NCBI GenBank assembly: GCA_002839185.1
Contig: PGXO01000007.1
Span: 37,183-101,182, forward strand
Direction: 5' to 3'
DNA from: Synergistetes bacterium HGW-Synergistetes-1
GTDB taxonomy: Bacteria; Synergistota; Synergistia; Synergistales; Synergistaceae
Length of the DNA stretch: 64,000 nucleotides
The notes beneath the pieces were generated by a model. The model ran no database searches, was not told the origin of the DNA, and saw only the letters and a program-made list of their open reading frames with translations. Position numbers and translations under genes: made by a program. Shown one piece after another: positions 24,500 to 33,492 of the stretch (within the stretch, counting starts at the first letter, position 1; the number at the start of each line of letters is the position of its first letter).

Positions 24500-24882
24500 C
24501 AGTAGGTCACTCCGTCGACTTCGGATTCTCCTGTAAGTCTGATCACCAACCTATGGGGCAGACATACAGCAGAATCTCCCGGCTTTTTCAGCCATCCCCG
24601 CTTAACACAGTCCCTGTCCGGACAGTTTGCCTCAATAACGATTATCCTGCCATCCTCAGTCCTCAACCTGTTGTAACCGCCCTTGTACTCTATAATAAAA
24701 TCCTTGGCTTGGTCCCCCTTTTTGAGCAATACTCTCTGTAAAAGCTTACCATCCTGTATTATTTCCACATTCATTACATCAGGTGCTGCAGTCATAAATC
24801 TGATGCCCCACACAATACTTGAAGCCACAAGTATCACCATAAGGATCTTCAGCATGCCCCTGTCTCCGCGCTTCATTCCCAT
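24499..24882 (-). CDS. NusG domain II-containing exported protein
   Basis: About 127 residues: an N-terminal membrane anchor (about 10-28) and a small beta domain with EANCPDRDCVKRGW and VCLPHRLVIRL, the NusG_II pattern. The two CPDRDC cysteines plus one later Cys may hold a cofactor or disulfide. I set the start at the ATG overlapping the apbE stop (TGATG) rather than the GTG one codon before. Middle gene of the ApbE operon. Confidence 0.82.
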   Translation of the reverse strand: MGMKRGDRGMLKILMVILVASSIVWGIRFMTAAPDVMNVEIIQDGKLLQRVLLKKGDQAKDFIIEYKGGYNRLRTEDGRIIVIEANCPDRDCVKRGWLKKPGDSAVCLPHRLVIRLTGESEVDGVTY

Positions 24883-25973
24883 CACCGGGCCGCCGGCTCT
24901 ATTTTCATATCAGGATCTTTCAGTATAAAGGCTTCACTGAGACCTTTAGTCACACATACTTTAGTTCCTTCAGGTTTTTTTGTTACGAGGACCGCTTCAA
25001 TATTTTTCAATTCCCTCAATAGAGCGATACCCCTTTCAAAACCCATAACAAAGAGTGCAGTACTAAGTGCATCTGCATCCGTCGATTCTTCGCTTATTAT
25101 AGTCACAGAGGCCAGGTCTGACTGAGCTGGATACCCGGTTGCCGGGTTGAAAATATGGTGATATCTAACTCCGCCGGATTCAAAATATCTCTCATATGGT
25201 CCTGATGTCACAACAGAAACATCCGACACTTCCGCAATGCCGAAATATTCTCCTCTGGGCATGAATGGATGCTGGAGCCCAAGCTTCCACTTTCCAGGTT
25301 TCGGAGAGCTCCCCAAAACTGCTATGTTCCCTCCGAGGTCAATAAGGGCTGACGAGACACCCTCGTTTATAAGCAGGTCCCTTACTTTATCTGTCACATA
25401 TCCCTTTGCTATTCCCCCGAGATCTATCCTCTGTCCTTTTGCCGTTTGTACGAAAGTCCCTTCCGCTTTATGCACAACAAAGACTTTTCTGAAATTTGTG
25501 AGTTCCACAGCTTGCTTCAGCTGTTCAGGACTAGGTATGGCTGCACTCTCAGTTCCAATGCCCCAGAGCTTGACGATTTTTCCGACAGTGGGGTCAAAGG
25601 CTCCCTCTGTCCGTTCTGACCATCCAAGCGCCCTTTCCAGAAGAAAGCCTGTCTCTTCTGATACTTTGACCGGATATTTTCCTGATGCTCTGTTCACAAG
25701 TGATATGTCCGATGAGGGGATGTTGACCGACAGAAGATTTTCAAGCCTTTCTATTTCTTTCATCGACAAGTCGAGAGCATCGTTCAGCTTTTCACTGTCA
25801 TCCCCATATAGAGTGATCCTCACGATAGTACCCAGGCGGTATGATTCCCTCTGGGCCTTTATTGGAGTTCGCCAGCCTGTAATGCCCACATACAGGGAAA
25901 TGAAGAACATAACTGTTACTGCGGCAACTGCAAGATAAACTATGGATCTTGAGGGATTAACTTTAATGTTCAT
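24882..25973 (-). CDS. apbE: FAD:protein FMN transferase
   Basis: A 363-residue ApbE protein with an N-terminal membrane segment (about 12-30), so it acts on the outer face. It attaches FMN to Thr/Ser of partner flavoproteins. RLGTIVRITLYG, DPTVGKIVKLWG, RIDLGGIAKGYVTD, ALIDLGGNIAVLG and the late VTSGPYERYF with HHIFNPATGYPA are all in place. First gene of a three-gene operon with tight overlaps. AGAAAG before the ATG is a weak site; a better AGGAGG lies 20 bases upstream without a start near it. Confidence 0.92.
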   Translation of the reverse strand: MNIKVNPSRSIVYLAVAAVTVMFFISLYVGITGWRTPIKAQRESYRLGTIVRITLYGDDSEKLNDALDLSMKEIERLENLLSVNIPSSDISLVNRASGKYPVKVSEETGFLLERALGWSERTEGAFDPTVGKIVKLWGIGTESAAIPSPEQLKQAVELTNFRKVFVVHKAEGTFVQTAKGQRIDLGGIAKGYVTDKVRDLLINEGVSSALIDLGGNIAVLGSSPKPGKWKLGLQHPFMPRGEYFGIAEVSDVSVVTSGPYERYFESGGVRYHHIFNPATGYPAQSDLASVTIISEESTDADALSTALFVMGFERGIALLRELKNIEAVLVTKKPEGTKVCVTKGLSEAFILKDPDMKIEPAAR

Positions 25974-26046
25974 CGCTTTCTGTCTGCCGCCTCCTGACTT
26001 TTTCTGATTGGTAGTGTTATATGCATGCCTGTTTATTATAGCAAGA

Positions 26047-26084
26047 TGAGGCCGGAGGGATGCTTCCGCCCCGGCCTCACTTTT
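26047..26084. terminator. GC-rich hairpin between apbE and the two-repeat protein gene
   Basis: TGAGGCCGG and CCGGCCTCA form a 9-base stem; the T-run (TTTTT) is on the plus strand and the matching A-run faces the minus strand. It most likely ends the minus-strand gene at 26124-26876, although minus-strand T content after it is low. Confidence 0.5.
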
Positions 26085-26123
26085 TATACTCTAAGAAGAT
26101 CTTCGTTTTTTAGCTTTGGAGAG

Positions 26124-26876
26124 TTATTTTTTCCTGGGATCCTTGTATTCCCACCCGCCGGTAGCTTCGAACTCTGCAACCAATGTGACTTTTTCTCCCC
26201 TGTAGAGGATACCCCTGATCTCGACTCCGTACTTCGCTCCGCTTGCAAGCCCGTCGATCAGCAGTTCTATTTCATCGTTGTCATACTTTTTGACACGGAC
26301 CGGATAGGTCTTTCCGTCCTTGTCGGCTACCATAATTTTTTCCTTGCCGTCCCATGTTATCTCATTATCGTGCCCCACTGCATCATCTATGTCTATTTCG
26401 AGCTCGTTCCCATTTTTGAACTCCATCTCTCCGACATAAAGCGTCGTTTTCCCTATCGGATCGCTGCTCCCCGGTACAACCGGTCCATCATATTCCGCTT
26501 TCCATTGGGGGGACGCGACGAAATAGCTTGTGACCCTTATCTTACTGTGCCTGCCGTAGTTTACATTATCTACCGAAAAAGAATACCTTCCATCCAGCAG
26601 GAACTCAGGGACCGTCAGAAAGAAGGTGTCATCGTCATGTTTCCTCAGTTCTGCCTTGACTTCTCGGCCTGAAGCATCCCTTACGGATACTGTCTCCTGT
26701 TTTGTCCAAACTATCTGTGCGTCTTTATCTGTCTTGTCTTCAAGGTCGATTTCAACAATACCGCCTTCCCTGAACTTTACCTCCTCAACGTATACATTCT
26801 GGGAGGCCAGCACAGAACCAGTCGTAATAAATATTAGACATATACAAACCATCAAAGCTGACATCTGTTTAAACAT
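26124..26876 (-). CDS. Secreted protein with two tandem copies of an unknown beta-rich domain
   Basis: A 250-residue protein with a signal peptide (cleavage near VLAS, residue 24) and two homologous halves, about 28-122 and 147-242. Each runs: VxExxFxxG, ExDLxD/EIDxDD, V/W-x-K, a GxxxxVxxxKxDDDxxxLxxxxxLxxGxxYxxxxxxxxYG pattern and a closing VTxxFxA. The halves differ in sequence, so the duplication is old. GGAGG precedes the ATG. I do not recognise the family; no catalytic motif is visible. It is probably a surface or periplasmic protein. Confidence 0.75.
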   Translation of the reverse strand: MFKQMSALMVCICLIFITTGSVLASQNVYVEEVKFREGGIVEIDLEDKTDKDAQIVWTKQETVSVRDASGREVKAELRKHDDDTFFLTVPEFLLDGRYSFSVDNVNYGRHSKIRVTSYFVASPQWKAEYDGPVVPGSSDPIGKTTLYVGEMEFKNGNELEIDIDDAVGHDNEITWDGKEKIMVADKDGKTYPVRVKKYDNDEIELLIDGLASGAKYGVEIRGILYRGEKVTLVAEFEATGGWEYKDPRKK

Positions 26877-26992
26877 GACTTGTCACTCCTCCAAGGATCA
26901 TCACATAGGTAAATATTGATGTAATTTTAACAGTTTGACAAGAAAATGAACACAAAATTCTTGGTGTATGAGGAGAGCTTAGAGAATAGGAG

Positions 26993-27703
26993 CTATCTTC
27001 TGTAAGGTTTATTTGGCAGAGCCCCGTATTCGGGAAGGTATTTCATTGGATCAAGGGCTGTGCCTTTTGCATTGCGGACTTCGAAATGGAGATGGTTTGT
27101 CGTTGCTCTCCCTGTCCTGCCGACAGCAGCTATCACGTCTCCCTGTTTCACCCTCTGCCCCACCTTTACGTTCATTGTCGAGCAGTGTGAGTAAAGCGTC
27201 CAAAGCTGATCCGAGTGATTTATTATTATGACTCTTCCATAGCCTCTGAAACCCTTTCCCCCCTTTGAGACTACCTCAACGATTCCGTCAAGGACGGCAT
27301 GGACCGGAGTGCCTTTTGGAGCAACGATGTCTATGCCAAGGTGTTTCCGCCTGCCTTTTGACCTTGTCCTGCTGAAGAGGCTGGAAAGTTCCCCTGATTT
27401 CAGGGGCCACTTCATGTCGCTGATGAGAAGAGGTGCGCCTCCGCTGATCATCTCTTCCTCGTCCCATTCAATGTCGCCGGGCGAGCCCAGTTTTCTGTAT
27501 GCTGTTTCGAGGGGATCTTCCTGAAGGGCCTGATAATCTATCTCTTCTGCGTACAAGTTAGCGGGAGTAAGAAGTATAGAAAGAAGTATGAAACATAAAA
27601 CATACACTCCTCCGATCCTAAGACCGAACAAGTTTATAAAAGCGCAGTATTTCTGTTTTGTGCTATTTGAAAGGCGATCGTTCGCCTCAGTAATGCGATC
27701 CAT
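26993..27703 (-). CDS. M23 family metallopeptidase (LytM domain)
   Basis: About 236 residues with a membrane segment or signal near residues 27-50, a linker, then an M23 domain: RRKHLGIDIVAPKGTPV (zinc ligands His and Asp), LYSHCSTMNVKVGQRVKQGD and HLHFEVR. It should cut peptidoglycan cross-links or act as a divisome cofactor at the periplasmic face. I chose the ATG at 27701-27703, seven codons inside the longest frame, because GGGGAGG lies seven bases before it. Confidence 0.9.
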   Translation of the reverse strand: MDRITEANDRLSNSTKQKYCAFINLFGLRIGGVYVLCFILLSILLTPANLYAEEIDYQALQEDPLETAYRKLGSPGDIEWDEEEMISGGAPLLISDMKWPLKSGELSSLFSRTRSKGRRKHLGIDIVAPKGTPVHAVLDGIVEVVSKGGKGFRGYGRVIIINHSDQLWTLYSHCSTMNVKVGQRVKQGDVIAAVGRTGRATTNHLHFEVRNAKGTALDPMKYLPEYGALPNKPYRR

Positions 27704-27753
27704 CAAAGACCTCCCCGTCATTACAGGAACGGTCAGATCATTTTATCACAGAG

Positions 27754-28563
27754 CTAAGCCCAGGTCTTGGCTATTTGGTCGACCATCTCTTTCATTATCT
27801 TCGGGTCGGCCTTGCCGTATCTGCTGCGGAAAGAATGGTCCGCCCCCTCAATAATGAAAAAATGTTTCTCTCTATCCGGCAGGCTTACTTCCCTTAGCAC
27901 TCCAAGACAGCTTTCCTCGGAAAAGATCTCATCGCAGCTGCCTCTGAAGGATATCAGCCCTCTGGCACTAACATTCGAGAGCATGTCCGCCGTTATCTCT
28001 GAGCGGAGAGTTGAAAGGACAGGAAGGGACATCATCCGCGCCTCTACATCTTCGTAGGCAACAAGTCCCGTTCCGCTGAGTATCACCCTTTCCGGAACCT
28101 GAGAACCGTCCTTTATACGGCAGTTGATATTATCGGCCGCAGCAGAAAGGGCGATGATCCCGCCAAGTGAAAAACCCCATATCCAGAGCGGTTTTCCCGG
28201 CGTTGCTGTTCTGATGTCACATATTGCGTTAAAGACATCCCGCTGCTCCTGCGCAAAAGTCTTTTCTGAAAAGGCTTTTTTGATCCACTGGGATACGTCA
28301 TTTAAAAAGTCCTGGCGGTTTCTGATCCTTCGGCTCGTCTCCACCAGCCATGGAGTGTATCCCTTCTCTGAAAGCAGCTCGGAAAGGAACCGGAATTTAT
28401 TGTGTTCTCCCATATTGGCACTGCTATGCACTCCGTGGAGCAGAACTATCTGGATCCCGTTCGGTATTTTCGGAGTGCATGAAGCGATCCTGACCTCCTT
28501 GTCACCGAAGGTCCCGGAAGTCACATATTCTTGTATATTTGAATATTCCAGTCTCTTTTCCAT
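27754..28563 (-). CDS. Alpha/beta hydrolase
   Basis: A 269-residue alpha/beta-hydrolase with LLHGVHSSANMG (oxyanion region) and the nucleophile elbow GFSLGG. A late Asp/His pair in EGADHSFRSRYG completes a credible triad. The usual lipase lid is absent. CAGGAAG precedes the ATG. It may be co-transcribed with the M23 peptidase gene downstream, 50 bases away. Substrate unknown. Confidence 0.82.
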   Translation of the reverse strand: MEKRLEYSNIQEYVTSGTFGDKEVRIASCTPKIPNGIQIVLLHGVHSSANMGEHNKFRFLSELLSEKGYTPWLVETSRRIRNRQDFLNDVSQWIKKAFSEKTFAQEQRDVFNAICDIRTATPGKPLWIWGFSLGGIIALSAAADNINCRIKDGSQVPERVILSGTGLVAYEDVEARMMSLPVLSTLRSEITADMLSNVSARGLISFRGSCDEIFSEESCLGVLREVSLPDREKHFFIIEGADHSFRSRYGKADPKIMKEMVDQIAKTWA

Positions 28564-28586
28564 TCTATTCTTCCTGACCTAAACTA

Positions 28587-28612
28587 AAAGAGGGCGGAAT
28601 ACCGCCCTCTTT
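28587..28612 (-). terminator. Intrinsic terminator after the ptb-like gene
   Basis: AAAGAGGGCGG and CCGCCCTCTTT pair perfectly around a 4-base loop; on the minus strand TTT-TAGTTT follows. Symmetry would let it work in both directions. Confidence 0.8.
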
Positions 28613-28645
28613 GCATTTTTTGTTATATGAGAAAGTTTCGATCTT

Positions 28646-29566
28646 TTACTTTCCCTGGTGGGCTGCAAGGGCGACAGCTGAAGCGATCGAAAGGAGTTTT
28701 GTTTCTGCTGAGTCCGCTCGGCTGGTCAAAACTACCGGTGCTGCTGCTCCGAGGACGATGCCTGCTGTTTTATTCTCTGAGAAATAGACGATCGCTTTTG
28801 CAAGCATATTTCCTGAATCTATATTGGGAACGTGCAGTATGTCTGCATATCCGGCAACATCAGACTTGATTCCCTTGTGATGCGCTGATTCCGGGGATAC
28901 CGCATTATCGAGGGCGAGGGGTCCGTCGATGATGCATCCCTTGATCTGACCCCGGCGGCTCATCTGCGTAAGGAGCGCTGCATCAATCGTCGGAGGCATA
29001 TCGGGGTTGACAACTTCCACCGCTGCAAGTGCTGCGACCTTCGGGCAGCTTACACCGAAAGCGTGGGCAAGTTCAACTACGTTCTTGATTATGTCGATCT
29101 TTATCTTGAGGTCGGGATACATGTTGAACGCGGGGTCGGAAATGAAGAAGATCCTGTCGTATCCTTTTATCTCATGGATGTATACGTGAGATAGGGTCTT
29201 GCCTGTACGAAGCCCTTTTTCCTTATTGAGTATCCCTCTAAGGAAGTTGGCGGTCGCAACCATGCCCTTCATGACTATCTGTGCCTGTCCGCTCGATACC
29301 AGTTCAACAGCCTTAAGTGCTGAGGCTGCTTCCCCGCCCTTTTCATCGACTACTTCGTAGTTGGAGAGATCGATGCCGAGTTTGTCTGCAACTTCTTTGA
29401 TCTTGTCCGAGTTGCCTACGAGAAATGCTTCGGCAACACCGGCCTTGCGTGCGTTTTCTACCGCTTCCATTACCTCTGAATCTTCGGCGCATGCAACGCT
29501 TATCTTCTTGGGGCCTACTTCCTTTGCATACTCAAGTAGTGCACCTAGTGTACGAATCTGTTCCAT
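28646..29566 (-). CDS. ptb: Phosphate butyryl/acetyltransferase family enzyme
   Basis: About 306 residues of the PTA_PTB family, which interconvert acyl-CoA and acyl phosphate. VKGMVATANFLRGILNKEKGLR, ISDPAFNMYPDL and the late VPNIDSGNMLAKAI are typical of the butyryl branch, as is the length near 300. I chose the ATG at 29564-29566; GGGAGG lies 11 bases before it, while the longer GTG-started form has no site. No butyrate kinase gene adjoins it, so the acyl group is not fixed. Confidence 0.85.
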   Translation of the reverse strand: MEQIRTLGALLEYAKEVGPKKISVACAEDSEVMEAVENARKAGVAEAFLVGNSDKIKEVADKLGIDLSNYEVVDEKGGEAASALKAVELVSSGQAQIVMKGMVATANFLRGILNKEKGLRTGKTLSHVYIHEIKGYDRIFFISDPAFNMYPDLKIKIDIIKNVVELAHAFGVSCPKVAALAAVEVVNPDMPPTIDAALLTQMSRRGQIKGCIIDGPLALDNAVSPESAHHKGIKSDVAGYADILHVPNIDSGNMLAKAIVYFSENKTAGIVLGAAAPVVLTSRADSAETKLLSIASAVALAAHQGK

Positions 29567-29741
29567 TTCAGAAATGACCTCCCAGGGATGTATTGTCACA
29601 GGCTTACCGCCTGCATTTTACAAAAGCACGTGAATTATTATACATGCATATCCAAGCGACGTACAACTGCAGGCTAGTTACAGAATTTTGCGAATATATA
29701 AGGTTTTTAAGATAATTCTTGATATCTGAACATTGGCAGGA

Positions 29742-29780
29742 ATAAAAAACGTGTGGTACGAGCAACGTACCACACGTTAT
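29742..29780 (-). terminator. Intrinsic terminator after hcp
   Basis: AACGTGTGGTACG and CGTACCACACGTT form a perfect 13-base stem with a 5-base loop; on the minus strand TTTTTTATT follows. Confidence 0.88.
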
Positions 29781-29801
29781 TACATATATATTTTCTTTTG
29801 C

Positions 29802-31430
29802 TTATGCCATGAACATGGCTATGTCATCATCGACACTGCCTACTCCCGCAATTCCAAACTTCTCCACAATGACCTTCTCCACATTGGGCGAGAGGAAACC
29901 GGGTAGAGTCGGACCAAGGTGGATATTCTTGACACCGAGATAGAGAAGGGCCAGAAGTACGATAACGGCCTTTTGCTCATACCATGCGATGTTGTAGGCT
30001 ATCGGGAGCTTGTTGACATCGTCAAGGCCGAAAACTTCCTTGAGCTTAAGGGCTATCACCGCGAGCGAGTAGGAGTCATTGCACTGTCCTGCGTCAAGGA
30101 CTCTGGGTATGCCTCCGATGTCTCCTAGATCCAGCTTGTTGTAGCGATACTTCGCACATCCCGCTGTAAGTATGATCGTATCCTTGGGAAGTTTCTTCGC
30201 AAATTCCGTGTAGTATTCCCTGGACTTCATGCGTCCGTCGCAGCCTGCCATTACAAAGAATTTTTTGACAGCTCCCGACTTGACCGCATCGACAACCTTA
30301 TCGGCAAGAGCAAGGACCTGATTATGGGCAAAGCCTCCCACTATCGTTCCTGTTTCTATCTCTTCCGGTGCCGGGAATTTCTTCGCCATTTCAATGACTG
30401 CAGAGAAATCCTTCTTTCCCGCTGGATCAGGTACTATGTGGGCACATCCGGGGAATCCGGCTGAACCGGTCGTGAATATGCGCTGCCGAACCTCTTCGCT
30501 CTTAGGCGGGACTATACAGTTCGTAGTAAAGAGGATAGGGCCTTTGAAAGTCTCAAACTCTCCGACCTGCTTCCACCATGAACCGCCATAGTTGCCTGCA
30601 AAGTTGTCATACTTTTTGAATGCGGGGTAATAGTGGGCAGGGAGCATCTCGCCGTGGGTGTAGACATCCACTCCCGTTCCCTTAGTCTGGTCAAGGAGCT
30701 GCTCAAGATCGGTAAGGTCATGTCCTGAAATAAGGATGGCCGGGTTTTTCCTCACACCAATGTTGACCTTCGTGATCTCAGGGTTACCGTACTTTGAAGT
30801 ATTGGCCCCGTCAAGAAGAGCCATCGCCTTTACTCCGTACTCACCTGTTCTGAGTGTGAGGGCGACGAGGTCATCCGCTCCAAGGCTGTTGTCCAGCAAA
30901 GACGCCATAGCCTCATACATGAACTTGTAAAGGTCAACATCTTCCTTGCCAAGGTTGAGCGCATGTTCTGCATAGGCAGCCATGCCCTTCAGGCCATAAG
31001 TTATCATTTCCCTCAGGGAGCGGACATCTTCGTTCTCTGTTGCAAGAACTCCGACTGACGCTGCCTTCTCAAGCATCAAATCCCTGCCTTCGGCCTTAAA
31101 GAGGGCGGCATCATGAAGTCCCGCCGCGTGAGCTTTGGCTTTTAGGCCTTCCCTGACTGAGATCATCTTTGTGATCTGCTTCTGGATAGCGTCGGCATCA
31201 AAGTTTGCATTTGTGATCGTCATGAAGAGGCTTCTCAGTACTTCATGGTTCACCTCGGGGATCCCGGAGGCTTCAATTTTACCCTTTACTACAACATCCG
31301 AGATGCCTTTAACTGTGTAAATAAGAAGATCCTGGAGCTTTGCCACTTGCTCTTCTTTTCCGCATACGCCTTTTACTGTACAGCCCTTGTTCATTGCAGT
31401 TTCCTGACACTGAAAACAGAACATGCTCAT
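29802..31430 (-). CDS. hcp: Hybrid cluster protein (hydroxylamine reductase)
   Basis: A 542-residue prismane protein. The N-terminal cysteines Cys5, Cys8, Cys16 and Cys22 have the spacing of the anaerobe-type proximal 4Fe-4S cluster, and the hybrid-cluster ligands lie in the C-terminal half ([36 protein letters not shown]). It reduces hydroxylamine or NO and helps against nitrosative stress. AAAGGAGG precedes the ATG. It is 41 bases after fprA on the same strand. Confidence 0.95.
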   Translation of the reverse strand: MSMFCFQCQETAMNKGCTVKGVCGKEEQVAKLQDLLIYTVKGISDVVVKGKIEASGIPEVNHEVLRSLFMTITNANFDADAIQKQITKMISVREGLKAKAHAAGLHDAALFKAEGRDLMLEKAASVGVLATENEDVRSLREMITYGLKGMAAYAEHALNLGKEDVDLYKFMYEAMASLLDNSLGADDLVALTLRTGEYGVKAMALLDGANTSKYGNPEITKVNIGVRKNPAILISGHDLTDLEQLLDQTKGTGVDVYTHGEMLPAHYYPAFKKYDNFAGNYGGSWWKQVGEFETFKGPILFTTNCIVPPKSEEVRQRIFTTGSAGFPGCAHIVPDPAGKKDFSAVIEMAKKFPAPEEIETGTIVGGFAHNQVLALADKVVDAVKSGAVKKFFVMAGCDGRMKSREYYTEFAKKLPKDTIILTAGCAKYRYNKLDLGDIGGIPRVLDAGQCNDSYSLAVIALKLKEVFGLDDVNKLPIAYNIAWYEQKAVIVLLALLYLGVKNIHLGPTLPGFLSPNVEKVIVEKFGIAGVGSVDDDIAMFMA

Positions 31431-31471
31431 ATGACACTCCTCCTTTATATTGCTGATTTTTGTTGTATTTT

Positions 31472-32662
31472 CTATGCTTTTGCTATTTTCATCCCGTAAT
31501 TGACTGCATCTTCCTTAGCTTTTTCGGTCGGATTCCAGGCGTTCCGAAGCCCCTCTTCGTCTATAAGTTCAAACCCTGCGCTCTTCATGGAGTCTGATAT
31601 TACCTTAGGTCCTTCTCCGCTCCAGCCGTAACACCCAAAGGCCGCAGCCTTTTTATTTTTGAATTTAAGTCCCTTCATCAGATGCATGAACCCCGCCACT
31701 GAATGAAGTACGCTGTTTCCGACAGTGGGTGAGCCAACCACTACTGTTTTGGACTTGAAGACTTCTGTGATGACGTCATTATCATCGTTCTTTGCAAGGT
31801 TGAACAGCTTGACGGTAACGTCTTTGTCTGCCAGGCCGATCCCCTCTGCGATCCTCTCCGCAAGCTCTCTGGTCCCGTTCCACATAGTGTCATAGATGAC
31901 CGAGATCTGGTTCTCCTTATAGTCTTCGGCCCATTTTAAATATTTTTCAACTATCTGCACTGGATTATCCCGCCAGATAACTCCATGGCTAGTCGCAATA
32001 ATATCGATCTGAAGGTTCAGAGAAAGGACCTCTGCGAGTTTCTTTCTGAGTATCGCGCTGAACGGGGTAATTATGTTGGCATAGTATTTGATGCATTCGT
32101 TGAAAAGTTCGCACTGATCGACCAAATCATTGAAGAGCTTCTCTGTCGCATAGTGCTGGCCAAATGCATCGTTGCTGAAAAGTATATTGTCCTGCGTAAG
32201 GTATGCCGCCATGCTGTCAGGCCAATGCAGCATTGACATCTCTACAAAGATGAGTTCCTTGCCGTTTCCAACATCCAGTTTATCTCCGGTCTTTACCACG
32301 TGAAAGTCCCAGTCCTGATGATACTGTCCCTTAAGTGACTTGACGGCATTTGCCGTGCAGTAGATCGGTTTGTCCGGGATCAGCTTCATAAGTGCGGGAA
32401 GCGATCCGCTGTGGTCGACCTCACCGTGGTTGATAATGATATAGTCGATCTTGTTGAGGTCGATCTCCTTTTTCAGGTTTTCTACAAACTCATCTGCAAA
32501 GGGCATCCAAACGGTATCAATCAGGACCGTCTTCTCCTCCTCTATAAGATATGAGTTGTAAGTCGATCCCTTGTGCGTCGAGTAATCGTCCCCATGGAAC
32601 TTAAGTAATTCCCAATCGACCTTCCCTACCCATGAAACGTTGTTTTTTATCAATTTCTTCAA
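31472..32662 (-). CDS. fprA: Flavodiiron protein (FprA-type O2/NO reductase)
   Basis: A 396-residue class A flavodiiron protein: metallo-beta-lactamase domain with the di-iron motif HGEVDH (His79, Glu81, Asp83, His84), then a flavodoxin domain from about 255 with [12 protein letters not shown] and [13 protein letters not shown] for FMN. It reduces O2 to water or NO to N2O using rubredoxin or F420 partners. Start is TTG with AAAGG about 11 bases before it. First gene of an fprA-hcp stress operon. Confidence 0.94.
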   Translation of the reverse strand: MKKLIKNNVSWVGKVDWELLKFHGDDYSTHKGSTYNSYLIEEEKTVLIDTVWMPFADEFVENLKKEIDLNKIDYIIINHGEVDHSGSLPALMKLIPDKPIYCTANAVKSLKGQYHQDWDFHVVKTGDKLDVGNGKELIFVEMSMLHWPDSMAAYLTQDNILFSNDAFGQHYATEKLFNDLVDQCELFNECIKYYANIITPFSAILRKKLAEVLSLNLQIDIIATSHGVIWRDNPVQIVEKYLKWAEDYKENQISVIYDTMWNGTRELAERIAEGIGLADKDVTVKLFNLAKNDDNDVITEVFKSKTVVVGSPTVGNSVLHSVAGFMHLMKGLKFKNKKAAAFGCYGWSGEGPKVISDSMKSAGFELIDEEGLRNAWNPTEKAKEDAVNYGMKIAKA

Positions 32663-33192
32663 CCGCTCTCACACCTTTCCGGAAGTTATAAAAATCCATC
32701 ATACAGGGTATACCGACACCCTTCACATTAAAAAATATCAAATCATCAGAGGGGGCGCATCCGTACAAACCGCATATGGATCAAATATTGTTTAGTCCAC
32801 TTTATAGTTTTCTGATTTTTTGATCTGGATAGTTTTATCCGAAGGTCTTGTCTTTCTGACTTATCACCCTTTCTTTCTGCAGGACCGCTTTGACTAAAAG
32901 CCGGGATATATTTCTCCTTTGATTTTGTCGTAATTAAGGAGTTTTAAATACCTTAATTATTCAGATAAGCATTTTACTTTACAATAATAGCATATAAATA
33001 CTGCAATAAAACTATAAAAAGACTTCCTTAATATTTTTAACAATCTTTTTTATCAAGATGCCGCTTATTTTAACTGCCAAAGATCCAAATATCTGAAATG
33101 CAACTCATCCACACCTGTGTAAAGGATTTCGGCCCACAAAAGAAGAACGTTACCAATAAATTGCCCTTCCTGAAGGGCTGGCAAATAACGAG
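32663..33192. other. AT-rich intergenic region, no gene seen
   Basis: About 530 bases between fprA and the tRNA terminator. Very AT-rich between 32930 and 33060, with no ORF that has a ribosome site. It should hold the fprA promoter, but I cannot place -35/-10 boxes with confidence. A small hairpin GCCCTT/AAGGGC lies near 33162-33178. Confidence 0.5.
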
Positions 33193-33222
33193 ACAGGCCC
33201 CCGAGTAATCTCGGGGGCCTGT
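33193..33222 (-). terminator. GC-rich terminator hairpin after tRNA-Arg
   Basis: ACAGGCCCCCGAG and CTCGGGGGCCTGT form a perfect 13-base stem with a 4-base loop, 24 bases downstream of the tRNA 3' end on the minus strand. The following CTCGTTATTTG is only modestly T-rich. Confidence 0.7.
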
Positions 33223-33245
33223 AAACCGTGGTATCACCAATTTTA

Positions 33246-33322
33246 TGGCGGGCTCGGCCGGAGTCGAACCGGCGACCTACGGCTTAGGAGGCCGTCGCTC
33301 TATCCTACTGAGCTACGAGTCC
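33246..33322 (-). tRNA. tRNA-Arg (anticodon CCT, reads AGG)
   Basis: A 77-base cloverleaf with encoded CCA. D arm GCTC/GAGC, anticodon stem ACGGC/GCCGT around loop CTCCTAA, T arm GCCGG-TTCGACT-CCGGC, discriminator G. Acceptor arms GGACTCG and CGAGCCC pair except for one A-C opposition at the third pair. Anticodon CCT gives arginine. Confidence 0.93.
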
Positions 33323-33492
33323 GCACCGCAAAAGGTAGTCTATCATGTAACATCAGGTTAATGCAACTATTTTTATGACCCAAATATTGGATATTTACAC
33401 CTTTTAGCACATATCTTTCAGTGATAACTGTCTGCTGCGGCTATTTATGGACTCTGTCTGCACCTAATAACGGTCATGACATCCCAATCTCA

